From: Marchantia polymorpha subsp. ruderalis | Lineage: Eukaryota; Streptophyta; Marchantiopsida; Marchantiales; Marchantiaceae | Length of the DNA stretch: 64,000 bases | Reading direction: 5' to 3' | Assembly: GCA_037833965.1 (NCBI GenBank) | Contig: AP031358.1 | Location: 13,338,001-13,402,000 of the forward strand | Shown here: in pieces, positions 44,609 to 57,109 of the stretch | Position numbering within the stretch: position 1 is the first letter of the stretch | Layout: each line of letters opens with the position of its first letter | Program-made: the position numbers and the translations under genes | Notes under the pieces: generated by a model | What the model saw: only the letters and a program-made list of their open reading frames with translations | Databases searched by the model: none | What the model was told of the DNA's origin: nothing

Positions 44609-47317
44609 TTGGAATCGGAGAAGAAAAGACTGCGCTCCAGTCTCATTCTCTCATTCTTGACTTTGCGATTTCCAGTTTCCAAGATTACGCGCAAGGGCGG
44701 AGCGACCTGCAGTGAGAGTAGAGAGTGCGGAGACGAGTTGCGCAAGGATCTTGGCGGACCTTGGAGAGAATTGCGAGTAGCGATCTTGAGCTTGAGCGCA
44801 GAGAGAGTGAGCAGTCAGTGCTTGAGCGGCCGACGCGCAGTGGCGATTGTGAGAGAGCGAGCGAAAGAAAGAACGTTTGTGTGTGCAGGCAACGCAATGT
44901 CGAAGGTTCCCCAGCTGCGAGTGTCTCCACTCAGGGTGCCGCAGATCGGTCTACGCGCATTTCAAGATGTGCTGCTGAGGCTGAAGCTCGATTTTCTCCT
45001 ATGGGGGTGGAACTGGACATGTCCGGAGATGGTGCGCGAGTATCTGCAGGAGAGACACAAGCCCTCTCGCGGATTCCGCCCACACCCAGAGAGATGGGAC
45101 ATTTGCAACTGGGCGCAGGTGTTGGGCAGGTGTGCCGGCGAGGAAGGGGATCTCCTCTTCGAGGCCGATAGCGTGAAGGTGTCCCAGGAGGAAGAAGTCT
45201 CTTACAATGAGCTCTTCAAAGTTGCCAGGCATCCCAAGAACGGTTTCCGGACACGGGATTACAAAGATCGATTGCGGAGAAATGTCGCGACTGCATTGCT
45301 GCAGATATTGCAGCCGACCAAGACCGCTTACATGCATGGTTGGCAGGTAGAGTTTGTGGAGCTAGTGTTGTCAGGAGCTCCAGTGCATTGGGCACGGCTC
45401 CTGTGGAAGGTGACGCGCCAACATGCGCAAGAAGAGAAGGGAGGAACCCTCAATCATCTATCGCCTTACTTAATCGTGTTTTATCGGGCGATGGGATGTT
45501 TGACAAATGCTGAGAAAACACGGTTTCCGCAGCTGACCCGGAACTATCCAGGTAGATATTCGAGGGAGGCCGAAGTAGACACGGATCCGGACGAGGAACC
45601 TGCCAGTACGCCTCCGGCTCCGGCTCCAGCAAGAGCAGCAGAAGAACGTCGAAGTGAGCGCATTCCGCGAAAGCGGAAGTGGGATGAGAGACCTGAGGAC
45701 AGGCAGCCGGAAGTGCCAGCTGCGCCGACTCGTGGTCGGCCCACCCCCGAGCCTCACAGTCGACCAAAACAGAGGGCACGCAAAATGCCAACTGGTACTG
45801 AGGAGACCGGGCGAACTCCGACCCGGCGGAATCTCACACAGGAGAAGATAATCGCTCAGATTCTAGGGAAGACGGCAGATACCTCTGCACAGAAGGCACC
45901 ACGGTCTTCGGGAGGAGATGGACGGACTGACAGTCGGCCGACTGCGAGTCGGATGACTGAAGGCCGACAAGCGGAAGGAAGGCCAACTGAACGGCGCGTT
46001 GAACCGGACAGCAGGCCGGAAGCAGAAGAGAGTTTGGCTGACGAGCCAACAATCCTCAGAGGGTCGTCTTCGGCGGAAGGCACTTCTGGGAAAACGCCAC
46101 CAGCAAGCAGGCCAAGTGGAGTCAAGACGCGCAGGGTGTATCCGACTCCCAGTCGGACAACTGCTCGAAGTCGAAGTCCGCCGACTGCAAGTCGGACAAC
46201 AGAGAGTCGGCCGGATTCGCCGACTGCGAGTCGGATGGGGCCAACGACCAGTGTGCGGACGCCTTCGGCGGACGCACCCTCAGCGAGGACACCTTCCGCG
46301 CAGATTGCGCCGGAAGGACAGGCAGCAGAAGCGGGCGGTGCAAGAGTGACAAAAGTCACTGCGGCGTCGACCCCTTCAGAAACCGAAGATCGAGCCGGAA
46401 CAGGGGCTCAAGCAGTGGGATCTCCCACTGCCCTGGATATTTTAGCAGGCAGTGGAGCAGCAGTCGCAGCGGAAGCTTCTGCGCGCCACAGTTCCAGGGA
46501 GTCGCCAAGGGATTCGGTGGCGACTGAAATCCTCGAGACTGAGGATGATACGAGCTCGGAAGAGCAGGAAGCGGATTCGGTGCAGAAAACGCCAACAGGG
46601 GTGTTGTGCGAGCAGATAGTCCCACTCCTGCGATATCTGGATCGCAAGACATCCAAGTATGCGGGTACTGGAAAACCGCAGTCTTATGTGGAGACTATCA
46701 GGCGAAGGACGAGGAGCAAGGTGGCAAGGTGGGCCTCTAGGTGCCAAGTATATGTGGATAGGAACACCGCCCTCCGACAACACCTGGCGGTCACACAGAA
46801 GCTATACCAAGCCTTGCAGCAGCAGAGGGAGGATACGGCGACGAAAAGTCAGGCGGATGCCGAGCTTATGCGGGCAAAGATCGAGTCGGAATTGCAGGAA
46901 GAGCGGAGACAAAACCAAGTCCTAGCAGCCGAGCTTGCGCGCCAGACGCGCGCCTTAGAAGAAAGTCAAAGAGCCCGCAAGGAGGATGAGGAGTTGTTGC
47001 GCAACTTGCAATCCGAGTGCTCGGATTTGAGGGCACAACGTGCGGAATTAGAAATGCAGCTGGCAGAGGTGGAGAGCAGCTGCAGGGCGCAAGGAGAGTT
47101 GGCGACACAGGTGACTCGTTGTCTAAAAGGATACGCCCATTGGGAGGTGGCAGCTCAAGAGAGGATCACACTCAGGGAGTTCGAGCTTCGGGCGGCGGCA
47201 TTGACGGAGGGTGACAGTCGGAGTCGGCGGCGAGTGGCGAGAAAATTAGAAACCTTCTTGTCGGGTGCGCGCGACACTATGGCGCACTTGCAGTCGGAAG
47301 TCACCACAGCGCTCTGA
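44609..47317 (+). CDS. Retroelement A coiled-coil protein
   Basis: The open frame has 902 codons. The conserved protein probably starts at Met97 (44897, MSKVPQLRVSPLRVPQ), because similarity to the element B protein begins there. A conserved domain (about 100-330) includes LDFLLWGWN, NWAQVLGRCAG, RTRDYKDRLRR and GGTLNHLSPYLI. It recalls the plant retrotransposon 'putative plant transposon protein' or gag-like domains, but I cannot confirm that. The centre (about 330-640) is Pro/Ser/Thr/Arg-rich, with PTASR and PSA repeats coded by short palindromes. A long coiled coil follows (about 720-835), then a conserved LKGYAHWEV block. About 60% identity to the B copy in the N-terminal domain, with both frames kept, suggests selection. 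It might be a structural (gag-like) or envelope-position protein. Confidence 0.6.
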   Translation: MESEKKRLRSSLILSFLTLRFPVSKITRKGGATCSESRECGDELRKDLGGPWRELRVAILSLSAERVSSQCLSGRRAVAIVRERAKERTFVCAGNAMSKVPQLRVSPLRVPQIGLRAFQDVLLRLKLDFLLWGWNWTCPEMVREYLQERHKPSRGFRPHPERWDICNWAQVLGRCAGEEGDLLFEADSVKVSQEEEVSYNELFKVARHPKNGFRTRDYKDRLRRNVATALLQILQPTKTAYMHGWQVEFVELVLSGAPVHWARLLWKVTRQHAQEEKGGTLNHLSPYLIVFYRAMGCLTNAEKTRFPQLTRNYPGRYSREAEVDTDPDEEPASTPPAPAPARAAEERRSERIPRKRKWDERPEDRQPEVPAAPTRGRPTPEPHSRPKQRARKMPTGTEETGRTPTRRNLTQEKIIAQILGKTADTSAQKAPRSSGGDGRTDSRPTASRMTEGRQAEGRPTERRVEPDSRPEAEESLADEPTILRGSSSAEGTSGKTPPASRPSGVKTRRVYPTPSRTTARSRSPPTASRTTESRPDSPTASRMGPTTSVRTPSADAPSARTPSAQIAPEGQAAEAGGARVTKVTAASTPSETEDRAGTGAQAVGSPTALDILAGSGAAVAAEASARHSSRESPRDSVATEILETEDDTSSEEQEADSVQKTPTGVLCEQIVPLLRYLDRKTSKYAGTGKPQSYVETIRRRTRSKVARWASRCQVYVDRNTALRQHLAVTQKLYQALQQQREDTATKSQADAELMRAKIESELQEERRQNQVLAAELARQTRALEESQRARKEDEELLRNLQSECSDLRAQRAELEMQLAEVESSCRAQGELATQVTRCLKGYAHWEVAAQERITLREFELRAAALTEGDSRSRRRVARKLETFLSGARDTMAHLQSEVTTAL

Positions 47318-47467
47318 CGCCTGGGGTTACGCAGCCGGTCAGAAGACTGGCAAGGTAGAGACAGTAAGCGGAGCAGTCCGGCGCGCAGGAGGCGCAGCAC
47401 CGGATCTGCTGAGTGCAGTAGAGTAGTTTGGTTTCGCGCAGATGCTGCGAGTAGTAGATAGGATAGC

Positions 47468-48408
47468 GTAGTGCTAGTTAGGATCTTTTGAGGGTATAAA
47501 GTAGATCAAGGCGTTTTGCCTTGGGACTCTTCCAGTTTCGGAAGTGCAGATCAGGAACTCACTTTCTTGGCGTGTTTGCGCATTTTGGTCCTGGCACCAC
47601 GTAGAGAAGCTGCAGCATAGCGAAGTTACCGTATGTTGTAGTTGAAGGCCTTCGGCTGAATGTTCAGAGCTAGTACCCGGTTAGAGACTTGAGTAGTGCG
47701 GATCTGCACCTGCGGGTGATTTCTGATGCGCAGAGCCGGCTGCGAGTTAGATACTTGAACAGTTCCCCCTTACTCCTTCGAGTGACATATCCTGATTGTA
47801 CTCCTACGGGAAGTTTCCCCTGAATGCCAATGTGAAGTTTCATTACTTCGTGTAAACCTTGGTTTGTAATTCAGGTTGTGTGTGTGTTACTGGATCGTGT
47901 TTTCAGTAAGTTCTCAGTTGGGTCTGCACTCCCTGCGTTCGGTGTGATAGTCGAGGGTGACGTCCACGGCGTATGTAGAGGCTTCGTTCCGAAGTGGGAA
48001 GTCCAGTCCGGGTACCCCCGCTAGTTCCTGGCGGAAGGGCAGTAAAAGCCGGAGTGGGAGGCACTACCTGCAGAACCTCTGAGTGAACTTGTGAGACACT
48101 TTCCTCCTGAAATCCGAAGCGGAGGTCCTGACCGACCTCCGAGTTGTGCTTTTTGCCAGTTTCAGGTGTGTGTGTGTGTGTGTGTTGAGTGACCACGCTG
48201 TACCGTGCATCCTCCGAGCATCCTCCGAGTCGAGATCCTCCTCCGAGTCGAGCACTGCAGTATTTCTGGGAGTGACAGTCGCCTAGAATTCAAACTCTAC
48301 AAAAGTCTGTTAAACGTGACACTTTTACTCTGTGTGTTGCCTCTGTCCCTGTGGGTTCGATCTTTTTACCACCATACTGCAGTTTTAGCCTTTGGTGGGT
48401 TATTACAC
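47468..48408 (+). repeat. 3' LTR of element A
   Basis: Homologous to 51648-52650 (inverted), 58980-59994 and 32089-33046 (inverted). It has TATAAAG near 47495, a GTGTGTGTG run near 48168, and the end TTATTACA. The start is approximate. Confidence 0.65.
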
Positions 48409-49971
48409 CCATATTGTGCTTCTACATCAAGAGTTAAATCTGTAGATCCATCATAAAATTTCATGTTGGTTCTTCAAACCAAATGGCACTTGGAAATGAT
48501 GATTCATTTTTTTCAAAATAAACCTCTTGTGTTTTATAGTCATTTGCGACAAACAAATATGACGTAAGTTTTGTCTCAGTTGTAATGTAAATTGTTGATT
48601 TTATTTATATGTTACTTTGTAGTGAAAAATATGTATTTTTTGTTTTGGTGTTGATTGTTAGTGTTTCAATTGAAATAGATTCCAGTAGTTCAGCGTCATG
48701 TTAGTTCAGTTTAGATTTATCTCATGAGTGTATGTTTTATGTGAACTATGTGTGATGGCCCTGACTGTTGCAATGTGATCAAGATGATGAGATTTGATAA
48801 TCTTGCTCTCAAAGAGCAATTGAACGTATAGTTGTACTGGTTCATAGAAATCCTTGAATGATTCAAATCTGAATTTTGTTCATTGCTCTTCTTGAATCCA
48901 AGTCACAAAAGTTGAGATTTGTTCTTGTTTCTCTATTTTACAATAGTATATGATATTAGCATATTAGATACCATATTAGCATATGATATTTCTGAAACTT
49001 ATTTCATTATGACTTTGCATCATGCCGATGATGCCAGCCATCAAAGCAAAAGCCAATCATTGCAAAACATAGACTGCCAAACACCACACTTTCTCCATGT
49101 ACATTTCATTTGTGACCAAATTACTGTATATTTAAAGGGACAAGGAGAATATTATATTATGTACTATACACAATGTATCATGCATGCTGTACATCCAAGA
49201 ACAACACACTTGCTACATCCACATGGAATACTTTCACATTTCGAAGCCAAATTTTCTCCTTCACATAAAAAAATTTTCTGTTTGTTACTTTTCACTTACA
49301 CATGAACTAGTAGATCTGCTCTTGTCCATCAAAAGTCAATTCTATATATGTATATAACATATCATATAATAGAACTAGTTATTGTCCTTGATCTAAGTCT
49401 TTTTTGTTGTCTAGAACTACAAATTCTTATCCTTTGTTATCTAGTAGTGAGTAGAGCATTATATACTTTCACCGTAGTGTATTTACAATTGAGTATTTAT
49501 CTAGAAAGCGTGCATAGTTTTTACATCCAAGTTTCAGTTCTATATTCATCATCACCAAACACATCATGGTCTCTCCTAGTGCAGCACTCATATGTATCCA
49601 ACTGGCATGAAAAGACATGTAGGAAACTAGGTCCGTCTATTTGATTGCAATTTCTTTGTACTATTGATGGCTAGACACACTTAAGGATAGTAGCCTAAAA
49701 ACTTACATTGTTGATTGGAGACTCATTTGTAGAGTTCACATTGTGTCTCATCTTGAAAATCATGTACTTTGGTTTGTACATGATACATTAAATACTAGCT
49801 TTGTTACTTTGAAATGAATTCAACCTTCTAACTCTTTTCTTGTTCTCTTGACTTACATATTGCATTGTTTTAGATATTAGTAACTTGTTGCTTGCTCATG
49901 GAGGTATTGACGTCTTTATAATAGGAAACATTTGAAAAGTACACTGATTATCTTTCTCATTGAAATTGTAA
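48409..49971. other. AT-rich DNA between retroelements
   Basis: No gene recognised; the longest frame (48919-49305) has no domain. The part from about 49775 recurs at 50790-51000. Confidence 0.4.
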
Positions 49972-51000
49972 TGCAAGATCAAAAATTGTATGTGTGAAAT
50001 AGAAGTAGAAGTAATCAAGAAGTTAATCATGGTTAGCTTAGTTATGATTAAGTCTAGCTAGTTATAACTATGTTTAGCTATAATATCTATACTTAGCGTA
50101 ATAATTAGATAAATTCTAGAAGATTTTAGTGAGCATTTCTATTTTGTCTTGTAAAAAATCTAGATTCCAAGAGAAAATACTTTTGATTTCATGTTTAGTT
50201 TTGACTTAGTAGTGGAGACTTCGTTGGTTAGACTAGGTTTAATGTTAACTTAGTGGCAAGTGAAGTCTCTAGAAGTTAGAAAGGCACCAATGGCATGTCG
50301 CCATCTTAATCTAGGAATTAGTAAACATCTAAAATCTTTAGAGAGCCAATGGCATATTGACACATATTGGTATTCGTCAAACTTACTATGGTTTTTCTTT
50401 GTAAAAATAGGTTAGATAAGAATTATCATTTGATTACTATGGTAAATTCTCAAGTAGTATATATATAGAAAGATAGAGAAAAATCTCTCAAGTAAGTTTG
50501 GAGAGTTCATGTGTAAAGACTTGTTTCATATATGAAAGAGTGACGATTTTCAATATCTTGGAATGCTGATGTGAGTGTGAATCGAAAAGATATATCAAAA
50601 ATATTGTGATAGTATGTTTGGGTCATGAGTATGAGGAGTAATCCTAGTCTTCAAGAACTATAATGAATTATTGCAAAGCCATCTGAGGTAAACCTTAGTG
50701 AGAGTCAACCCGGAGGTCGCAATACAAATGGATTTGTACGAGCAATGCAATAATTTCTTGTACAAATCTTTTTATGCGCCAATTATTTATGAACATGATC
50801 TATTAAATATTGGCTTTGTCACTTGGAATTGAACTCAAACTTTCAGCTCTTCTCTTGTTCTCTTGCAGTGCATATTGCATTATTCTACGGTTCTAGTTTT
50901 GAATATTTGTGACTCGTTGCTTGCAAATAGGGTATTGTTGTCCTTATAGTAGGAAACATTTGTAAAGAACACTGTTTATCTTTCAGATTTGAATCTTACA
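49775..51000. repeat. ~210-bp direct repeats flanking an old LTR
   Basis: 49775-49971 and 50790-51000 are diverged direct copies (shared GTCCTTATAGTAGGAAACAT-type and TTGTTCTCTTG blocks). They lie on either side of the solo LTR at 49972-50721, too long to be a target duplication. Confidence 0.55.
49972..50721 (+). repeat. Old solo LTR, relative of the LTR at 62445-63705
   Basis: Begins TGCAAGATC and ends GGAGGTCGCA. Collinear with the younger LTR, including AGCTAGTTATAACTA-type repeats, CAATGGCATGTCGCCA and a TATATATAGAAAG promoter region. About 750 bp versus 1261 bp. No matching target duplication. Confidence 0.6.
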
Positions 51001-51647
51001 GAATAACATATCTTGTAGAAACCTTTTTATGCATCAAATGTCAAATGTGTGCAATACTTCTCAAGATCTAATAAATTATGAGACTAAAAGTTTCCAACAC
51101 CACGCGGTTACTTTAGTACAATATTAACTCTAAGCTCTACAATATGACTTGCCTTCATGCTTCAAAATCTGTGGTCGTTTATGTTGCGTGTGGTTCTATC
51201 ATGGCCACATGGGTCACAGAATGACATTTGTATTGACCATTTTATTCTAAGTTGTGCATTTATACATATTGCACATTTTATTTGATTGCTTATAATTGAT
51301 GATATGCTGTGTGTTGTTACTATCCATTTTATTTTTTTACAATGATTGCATTTGATCATCATTAATGTGATTGTTGCTTGGAGCATTCAACAAAAAGAAA
51401 TGACAGAGATGATAGTGAATTTTTTTGCAAAAAATCAAAAAGCTACAGCATTAGAATTTAAGCCACATTGGCTTAAACTCAATATCTATTATTGTGGTAA
51501 CCCACTTTTGTTTTTCGTCGAAACTAAAACATTTTTGAATAGTAAGTACTGCGGTAGCAACTGTAAATAGTAATTGGTACGCGAAACCAGAGTAAAAAGA
51601 GGATCGAGGACAGTCAAGGGGTTTTGGGCTTAGGCCACAGTGGGACG
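50722..51647. other. AT-rich spacer left of element B
   Basis: No gene recognised. The segment 51493-51620 resembles 43539-43640 beside element A, perhaps a shared insertion context. Confidence 0.4.
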
Positions 51648-52650
51648 TGTAATAACCCACTAAAGGCTAAAACTGCAATATAGTGGTAGAAAGGTCGAAC
51701 CCACAGGGACAGAGGAACACACAGGGTACAAAGTGTCACGTTTAACAGACTATTGATGAGTTTGAATTCTCAGGCGACTGTCACTCCCAGAAATACTGCA
51801 AGTGTCCACTCGGAGCGCACTCGGAGGTCGCACAGTGCAGCGTAACACACACACACACACACACACGCCTGAAACTACAGAAACACAACCCAGAGATCCG
51901 TTAGGACCTCTACTCAAGATTTCAGGGGGGAAAGTCTCTCGCGAGCACACTCGGCGAAGCTGCGGGTAGTGACTTCCAACTCCGGCTTTTACAACACTTC
52001 CACTAGCTTGCTGCTAGTGTAGGAAACCCGGTTTGGACTGCCTACTTCGGATCGAAGTCACTCATACGCGGTGAACAACACTCTCAACTCACAAAACGCG
52101 CAGAGAACACAGGTCCGCACTGAAGGACTCACTGAGAAACATTCCAGTAACACAACAACAGTCTATTGAAGAGTTTGAATTCTCAGGCACTTGTCATTCC
52201 CAGAAATACTACAGGGGTTACCCTCAAGGCACCTGTTGCAGCGTAACCTGAATTTACAACCAAGGCTTACACGAAGTAGCAAAACTTCACTTTGGCATTC
52301 AGGGGAAAAATCCCAAAGGAGTACAATCAGAAAGAAACACTCGAAGGTGTAGGGGCGAAACTGTTCAAGTATCTAACTAGTCACTGGCTCTGAGCATCGG
52401 CAGTCACCCGCAGGTGCAGATCCGAACTACTCAAGTCTCTAACCAATGTACTAGCTCTGAACATTCGGCCGAAGGCCTTCAGCTACAAAATGCGGAACGC
52501 TAAGTTGTAACTCCTCGTGCGTGGTGACAGAACTCAAGGACACAAACACGCAAAGGAAATGGGTTTCTGATCTGCACTTCTGATGGGAAAGAACCCCAGG
52601 CAAAACGCTTGGAACTATTTTATACCTTCTAGGTCCTATCTAACACTACA
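51648..52650 (-). repeat. 3' LTR of element B
   Basis: On the minus strand it starts near TGTAGTGTTAG (52650), has a TATAAAATAG box near 52616-52625, and ends TTATTACA at 51648. It contains an internal diverged duplication around GAGTTTGAATTCTCAGGC (about 51758 and 52171) and a CA run near 51845. Confidence 0.7.
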
Positions 52651-52660
52651 CTGCACTACG

Positions 52661-55600
52661 CTACACGCCTGCACGGAACCACGCTACACTACACTCCGCG
52701 GAACCTGTACTACGTCTCCTACGCGGCCGACTGCCGCGCACTAACTCCCTACCCTGCCACTCTTCCGCTCGACTACGCAGTCCCAACCGCTGCAACGCCG
52801 CGGACACCTCCCCCTCGAGGGCGGACATGGTATCCTGTGCCTTCGACAGAAAGGCCTCGAGCTTCTTCGCTACCTTCCGCCGACTCCTACTGTCGCCTGA
52901 CAACAACCCGGCTGCGCGCAATTCAAACTCACGCAGTGTGAGTTTCTCCTGCGCCTTCACTTCCCAGTGGGCGTAGCCCTTGAGACAGTGGGCGACTCGC
53001 CTCGCCGTCTCCACCTTCGTGCGATCCGCCTCCTTCCTGCGATCCTCTTCAATGGTCACTAATTGCGATTCGGCTTCAGCACGTTGCGCCCTCAATTCGC
53101 CACACTCTGACTATAACCTGCGGATTAATTCTTCATCCGCCTGCCGTGCGAGCTGACATTGTTCCAACAACCGCGTCTGTCGCACGAGCTCCTCTGACAA
53201 AATCCGATTCTGGGCCTGCTCAGAATCGAGTGCTTCCTTGACCTTCACCTGCTCCTTGGTGAGCTCGCCCAGTTTCTCATCCTTCATCTTCTCGGAGTGC
53301 TTGTAGAACTTCTGATTAAGCTTGTACTGTCCCCACAAGCACTCATGCTTCTCCTTCAAGTCCCTCAACTCCTGGTCCACTCTAGCTAATAGCTTGCTGG
53401 TGTGGACTTTAGTGCGAGTCCGCCTGCGCACTAACTCGAAGTAAGATCCCGGCTGGAGTGGGTCGGCGTATTTATCGACCTTGCGATCCAAGTACCGCAG
53501 CAACGGAATCACCTGCTCAGAGAGCGCCGCCGCCGGCGCTCCAACAATTTCCTCCTCCTCCTCCTCGGTGTCTTCTGCTCCTGACATTTCTTCCGTGGAG
53601 CCTCCGTCGTCATCATCCGAGTGGAGAATTTCAGTCGCCATTGATTGTGTCGGCGACTGCCCCGAGTGGGGCTGCACGTCCTCGACGTGTGCTGCCTGCG
53701 AAGGCACGGCTGCAGCCTCGCTGCTCGTCGCCAAAATGTCTAAGGCGGAAGGCGGATGTATCCGAGCGGCATCCCCGTCGCTCGCTGGTTGATTGCCTAC
53801 CGCATTCTCTCTGTCGCCGTCGTCCGTCGCCGAAGGCGATTGAGCGGAGGGTGGCTGCGCGGGGTTGGATTGCGCATCGCGCATCGAGATTTCATCCCGC
53901 GGACAGTCACTCCGCTCCTCCGTCTGCTGCTCCCTTGATCGGTCCGTGGGGGCTGTGCTCGGCCCGTGCGCAGGCGCATTTGCCGGCGCCTTGTCCGCCG
54001 CAGGCGTAGCGCCGCGGACATCTATCGCCGAAGGCGACATGGCCGGGGGCCGCACGCCCGATGTTCCTTGGCCTACAGGCCCTACCGCCGAAGGCGCATC
54101 TATCGGCGGACTTCCCGCCGATGGTGCGGCCTCCGCACGCTCTCTACTCGTATCTCCTCGGCTCGAAGGCCCTGGCGCCGAAGGCGCAAATTGCGGCGCG
54201 TGGTGCGCCGGTGGGTCTGGCCCCGAGGGCCGGTGTCTCGTAGGCGGTTCTTCCGCCGGCTCCTTCCCCTTCCTGCGTTGGAACGGGGGTGATTCTTGCC
54301 TGTGCACAGGCGGCACGTGTGGAGGTGTTCTGTGCACAGGTGACCTGTGCACAGGCGGACTGCTCCTTCCCACGCGTAAGCGTAGATCCACGTCCACTTG
54401 TGTTCGCCGGTCCGCGGAGGCTCGTCCGTCCGCGGAGGTTCGCCTGTGCGCAAACGGAACATCTGTCCGCATCGCACGTGGTAACTCCGGAGGCCCTTGG
54501 CCCGTAGGCGGCCTCTCTCCCGACGAGGTTGCAGCGTGGCCCGTTGTTCCTTGGGTCGTCCGCGCTTCCTCTCGCCTTTCTGGCGACGCACTTCCTATCT
54601 CCGTCGCAATCGTCGCCGTGTCTGCACTGTCAGCTGGTAACACCAGTCTGCGTGCCTTCTGCTTCGGCCGGCTGTATGGCTCGCACAGCGGCCGCGGTCG
54701 AATGGGAGCAGAGGGTTCTTGATGCTGCTCCTCTTCGGACTCTTCCCTCCATCGCCGCTTCCGCGGCACTCGCGCCGCAGGAGTGTGTCTCCCTTCATCC
54801 CTCCGTCTTGATGGGGTAGAAGTCGGTGACTCCTCTGCGTCAGTATCGACCTCGTTCTCCCGCACATACTTCCCGGGATGGTCGATGGACAATGGCGGAA
54901 AATGTTCAAGCTCCGCCGCTGTCAAACAATTCTGCTGTCGATAAAAATTGATGAGGAAAGGAGAAAGATGGTTCAGAGTTCCCCCCTTCTCCTCAAACGC
55001 GTGCTGTCGCATCACCCTGTGCAGGATGCTCGCCCAGTGAATTGGAGTTCCCTCGATGACGCACTCCACAAAAGAGACTTGCCACAATGTGATGTAGCAG
55101 GCACGGTGCGGCTGCAGTAATTGCATCAGCGCCGCGGACAGAGTCCGGCGAAATCGATCCTTGTAATCACGGGTCCTGTACCCATTCTTGGTAGACCTCC
55201 CGGTCTTGAACAGCTCCACAAATTGCGCCTCTTCTTGCTTGGTCACCTTGATGCTCTCGCTGTCGAAAAGGAGATGCCCTGGCATGCCAGCACATCTTCC
55301 CAACGCCTGCGCCCAATCTTGGACTGTCCACCGGTCAACATGCGGACGCAATCCGCGCGAGGGTGGTCCCTGTGGCTCTAGCCACTCGCGCACCATATTC
55401 GCGCAGATGTAATTCCATCCCCATAGCAAGAAATCGAGCTTTCTTGCTATTAAGCGCTCTTCGAAAGCGCGCAGCCCGTTCTGCGGCAGGCGAAGTGGCA
55501 CCATCCGCAATCTGCTCGGTCTCGTCATTGCGTTCCTGGGGTTCGCTCGCCCGCTCATTCTACTTCCGCACTGTCCGCGTTTCTTTCTCTCTCGGCAAAC

Positions 55601-55780
55601 TCTAATCGCTCTCAATTCCAAATCACGCGCACTCACTTCTCCCTCAATCAACAAGAAATCTCCTGTGTGACGACGTCGAGAATGGTCCGCAGCCAGCAGA
55701 TGGATGCGCGCAGCGCGCACAAGAGATTGGAATCGCGAATTCAAGAATGGGACGTTCTCCGCCGCCCGGTCGAAGGTCAT
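52661..55780 (-). pseudogene. Retroelement B coiled-coil protein with one amber stop
   Basis: Homologue of the 44609-47317 protein. One frame runs from 55780 (probable real start Met75 at 55558, MSGRANPRN) to 52661, broken only by TAG at 53111-53113. That codon lies where the A copy has Gln in NLQSECSDLRAQR, so a single C-to-T change explains it. Conserved parts: LDFLLWGWN, DWAQALGRCAG, RTRDYKDRFRR, GGTLNHLSPFLI and LKGYAHWEV. The centre is rich in PSA and PVHR repeats coded by palindromes such as CCTGTGCACAGG. As it stands it would give a protein lacking the last ~145 residues. Confidence 0.65.
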
Positions 55781-57109
55781 GGTCGGCTCTTGGTCGTGAA
55801 GAACGTCTCACTTGATGGCCGCGCCGGCTGTACGCTGGAACGGTCTTCGCTCTCACGCGCGGCTTCACGCTCTGCCGTCGTCGATTAAACTCTCACACTC
55901 GAATTGGCGGATTTGAACTCCGCGAGCGTGTCACCCTGTGGACATGGGGGCGTAGCGCCGAAGGCGAGTTTTCCGCCTTGCGCGGTACACTTGTTCGTAC
56001 CGCCCCTCGGCCAATCTCCTTCTGCCTTGACGCGTGTGTCCGCATGTCGGACAAAAATTCAACTCCTGCCTGTGCGCAGGCAGGGGCCTCGGCGGATTCT
56101 CCGCCGGCGCGGAACTTGAACATCCTCCTGTGCACAGGTGACCTGTGCGCAGGCGAATTCCGTCCGCGGCGCTGCGCTGGCGCGGAAGGCGTTGACCGTG
56201 GTCAGCCGTCTCCGTCCAGTCTGTCCGTTCCTTGTCTCTCCGTCGGCGCTTCCGCCGCCGCAACTCCGTCCGTCCAAGAGCGCATCCACCCGTGCCGTCC
56301 GCACGGTCCGTACCTGTTGGATTACTCTGGCGGCTCTTCCGACGTACGCGGCGCTGCGCTGGCGCGGAAGGCGCCGTACACTTTCTACCTCACAAGGCGC
56401 ATTTCTAGGGCCCAAGGCGGATTTCCCGCCGACGCCGAAGTGCCTGTGCACAGGCGAACGCCTGTGCGTAGGCGGACTTCGCGCCTTCCCTAACCCTACT
56501 TCGCCTGTGCACAGGCGAACGCCTTCGTCCGTGCATAGGGCAAAACTTGAATCCCCCTTCCGCGTAGGCGGAATTCGCGCCGGTGGCGAACTCCTTCCGC
56601 CGTAGGCGACCGCCTCCGTTTCTTCCAGTAGCGATAACTCCCTAAGTCCTCGTCCGTTCCAAGCGTTCTTGGGCTCGTTAGAATCAGCGCGTCGAGCTCT
56701 TTCCAACGGGATCCTAACTTGGTCAAGGCGCCCGAGGGTTGGCCTAATTACGGGGGTTTCCCTACAGCCGCGGACGCAACCTCCGAAGGCGGGTTTTGCG
56801 CCTTGCGCCGTAGAGATCCTAACTGCGGAGCTCGCAGGGAGGGTGGTGCCTGTCCTTACTGCGGCACCCCAAATCCCAGATTCTACAAGATCCCTCGAGA
56901 ATCCCCGCGATCTTCCGGATTCACTCTGTTTTGATGTACCGAAGGCTATTTACAATGCTGCCAGGGTACAGTTTTCCAAAAATGTTTTAATTTCCTCAAA
57001 ATTGCCAAAAGTGGGGTACCACAGGACGCTTGGGACGGAACGGGCGGTTCATGCTGCAAGATCCGCTTCGAGCACCTTTGGCGGTAGATCACTCATAACT
57101 TTCTCAATT

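Larger units (their letters stand above)
43640..48408 (+). mobile_element. Retroelement A (leader, coiled-coil gene, 3' LTR)
   Basis: The order is a GC-rich leader with many short palindromes (43640-44896), one large gene, then an LTR ending TTATTACA at 48408. No 5' LTR and no protease, reverse transcriptase or integrase were seen. It is either a non-autonomous LTR element or the 3' part of a larger one. The left boundary is approximate. Confidence 0.6.
51648..56900 (-). mobile_element. Retroelement B (minus strand)
   Basis: Same plan as element A on the other strand: LTR at 51648-52650, coiled-coil gene at 52661-55780, and a palindrome-rich leader to about 56.7-56.9 kb. No pol genes. Its 5' end faces that of element C, so the two form a head-to-head pair. 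The right boundary is approximate. Confidence 0.6.

Noticed and set aside
53865..54722. Long plus-strand frame of 285 codons opposite the element B gene
   Set aside because: Antisense shadow of the palindrome-rich centre. Palindromic repeats keep both strands open, so openness is not evidence of coding.
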